Shown piece after piece: positions 59,631 through 59,998 of a DNA stretch of 59,998 nt (the first letter of the stretch is position 1; each line of letters starts with the position of its first letter). The position numbers were made by a program, and so were the translations under genes. The stretch comes from Caulobacterales bacterium. GTDB lineage: Bacteria > Pseudomonadota > Alphaproteobacteria > Caulobacterales > Aquidulcibacteraceae. The notes under the pieces were generated by a model. The model saw only the letters and a program-made list of their open reading frames with translations. It was not told where the DNA came from and made no database searches. The stretch covers positions 1 to 59,998 of the forward strand of contig JAFLCU010000019.1 in NCBI GenBank assembly GCA_017303355.1. The letters run 5' to 3'.

Positions 59631-59998
59631 CTCAGACCCCCGGCGTGCAAAAGCTCAAGTGCTGCCGCTTCAACAGCATCGATGCTGACATCCTCCATCG
59701 CGCCCTGCCCGTCCAGCTCCGGCTGTGCTGCGATGTCTTCCAAGGAGCGGCCGCGCAACGTGCGGGTGCGCGGGCCATAGGGGGCGCGAACACGCTCGTC
59801 GGTGGGGCCGAACAGCGTCAGCGTGGGCGCGCCCATGGCGGCGGCGATATGGGTAAGCGCGTTGTCGTTGCCGATGCAGATGGTGGCGCGCTCCATGAGC
59901 GCGGCGGCGGCGAGCAGATCGAGCCCGGCGGCGCTGAGATCGGCGGCGGCGACGCCGTCCGCATCGAGGCTGGAGGCGATCGCGCGCGTGAGTTCGCC
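59627..59998 (-). CDS. family 9 glycosyltransferase (heptosyltransferase-like), 5' end outside window
   Basis: Only the C-terminal 123 residues are visible; the frame is open to the edge. [20 protein letters not shown] and [18 protein letters not shown] are the nucleotide-sugar binding signature (asparagine-aspartate before the His) of heptosyltransferases such as WaaC/WaaF or related ADP-heptose enzymes. The role is LPS core or other glycan assembly at the inner membrane; which acceptor cannot be told. Confidence 0.85.
   Translation of the reverse strand, partial: GELTRAIASSLDADGVAAADLSAAGLDLLAAAALMERATICIGNDNALTHIAAAMGAPTLTLFGPTDERVRAPYGPRTRTLRGRSLEDIAAQPELDGQGAMEDVSIDAVEAAALELLHAGGLR

Overview
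The window is high-GC DNA (mid-60s percent by eye) from an alphaproteobacterium. Marker families typical of that class include DUF1489, DUF3008, TIGR02301, a YcgN-type cysteine cluster protein, a FliN-like single-domain protein and a tRNA-Leu gene with encoded CCA. The overall flavour (many Tat/lipoprotein signals, gly-zipper and 'vgr-related' proteins, CCTCCCCCGC-type hairpin repeats) suggests Caulobacterales/Hyphomonadaceae, but this is inference; no 16S gene is present. It reads as ordinary chromosome: no transposase, integrase, phage structural module or CRISPR array was seen.

Layout. 1-7.4 kb: a membrane-anchored SRPBCC-like protein (cut by the edge), the tryptophan-catabolic pair kynA/kynU-like, then a leftward run of DUF1489, PaiB-like, sterol-desaturase-like, a small membrane protein and DUF3667. 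7.4-11.2 kb: an enoyl-CoA hydratase coupled to a TIR-membrane-TIR protein, divergent from a cNMP-binding/patatin lipase. 11.3-13.4 kb: three tandem paralogous lipoproteins and an LprI-like protein. 13.47-13.70 kb: a compact, easily missed unit with candidate promoter, 5' hairpin, an exceptionally long Shine-Dalgarno, a 26-codon ORF carrying its own anti-SD mimic, and a strong hairpin. 13.7-19.8 kb: DUF3008, a degenerate GH24 lysozyme with membrane tail, a sulfotransferase-like gene coupled to mgtE, a CsoR-type repressor with operator, and a D-aminoacylase-like amidohydrolase.

19.8-31 kb: tRNA-Leu(GAG), two secreted paralogues, FliN-like, lipB, small genes, the biotin carboxylase subunit of a propionyl/acetyl-CoA carboxylase, a GH5 enzyme, a ParA ATPase with an overlapping partner gene that carries an in-frame hairpin repeat, glutathione reductase, and a DUF559 gene framed by the same repeat family. 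31-47 kb: purL, a MaoC hydratase/PP2C phosphatase pair, oligopeptidase B, an oligopeptide ABC transporter (B, C, A) interrupted by an opposite-strand gene, a DUF442-type protein, an ATP-grasp-like protein, an MBL hydrolase, an acyl-CoA ligase and pdxH. 47-60 kb: aroC, two related membrane-anchored proteins, a methyltransferase, YcgN, an RlmD-like rRNA methyltransferase, a gly-zipper protein, TlyA, an amidase, TIGR02301, a secreted repeat protein, a macrodomain, pyrC, and the end of a family 9 glycosyltransferase.

Genes are packed with many 1-4 base stop/start overlaps (1978, 11854, 12372, 16026, 27240, 33782, 40019, 51036, 55789, 59630), so translational coupling is common. Most genes are housekeeping; the unusual material is the 13.5 kb small-ORF/anti-SD unit, the double-TIR protein, and repeats that have entered coding sequence.
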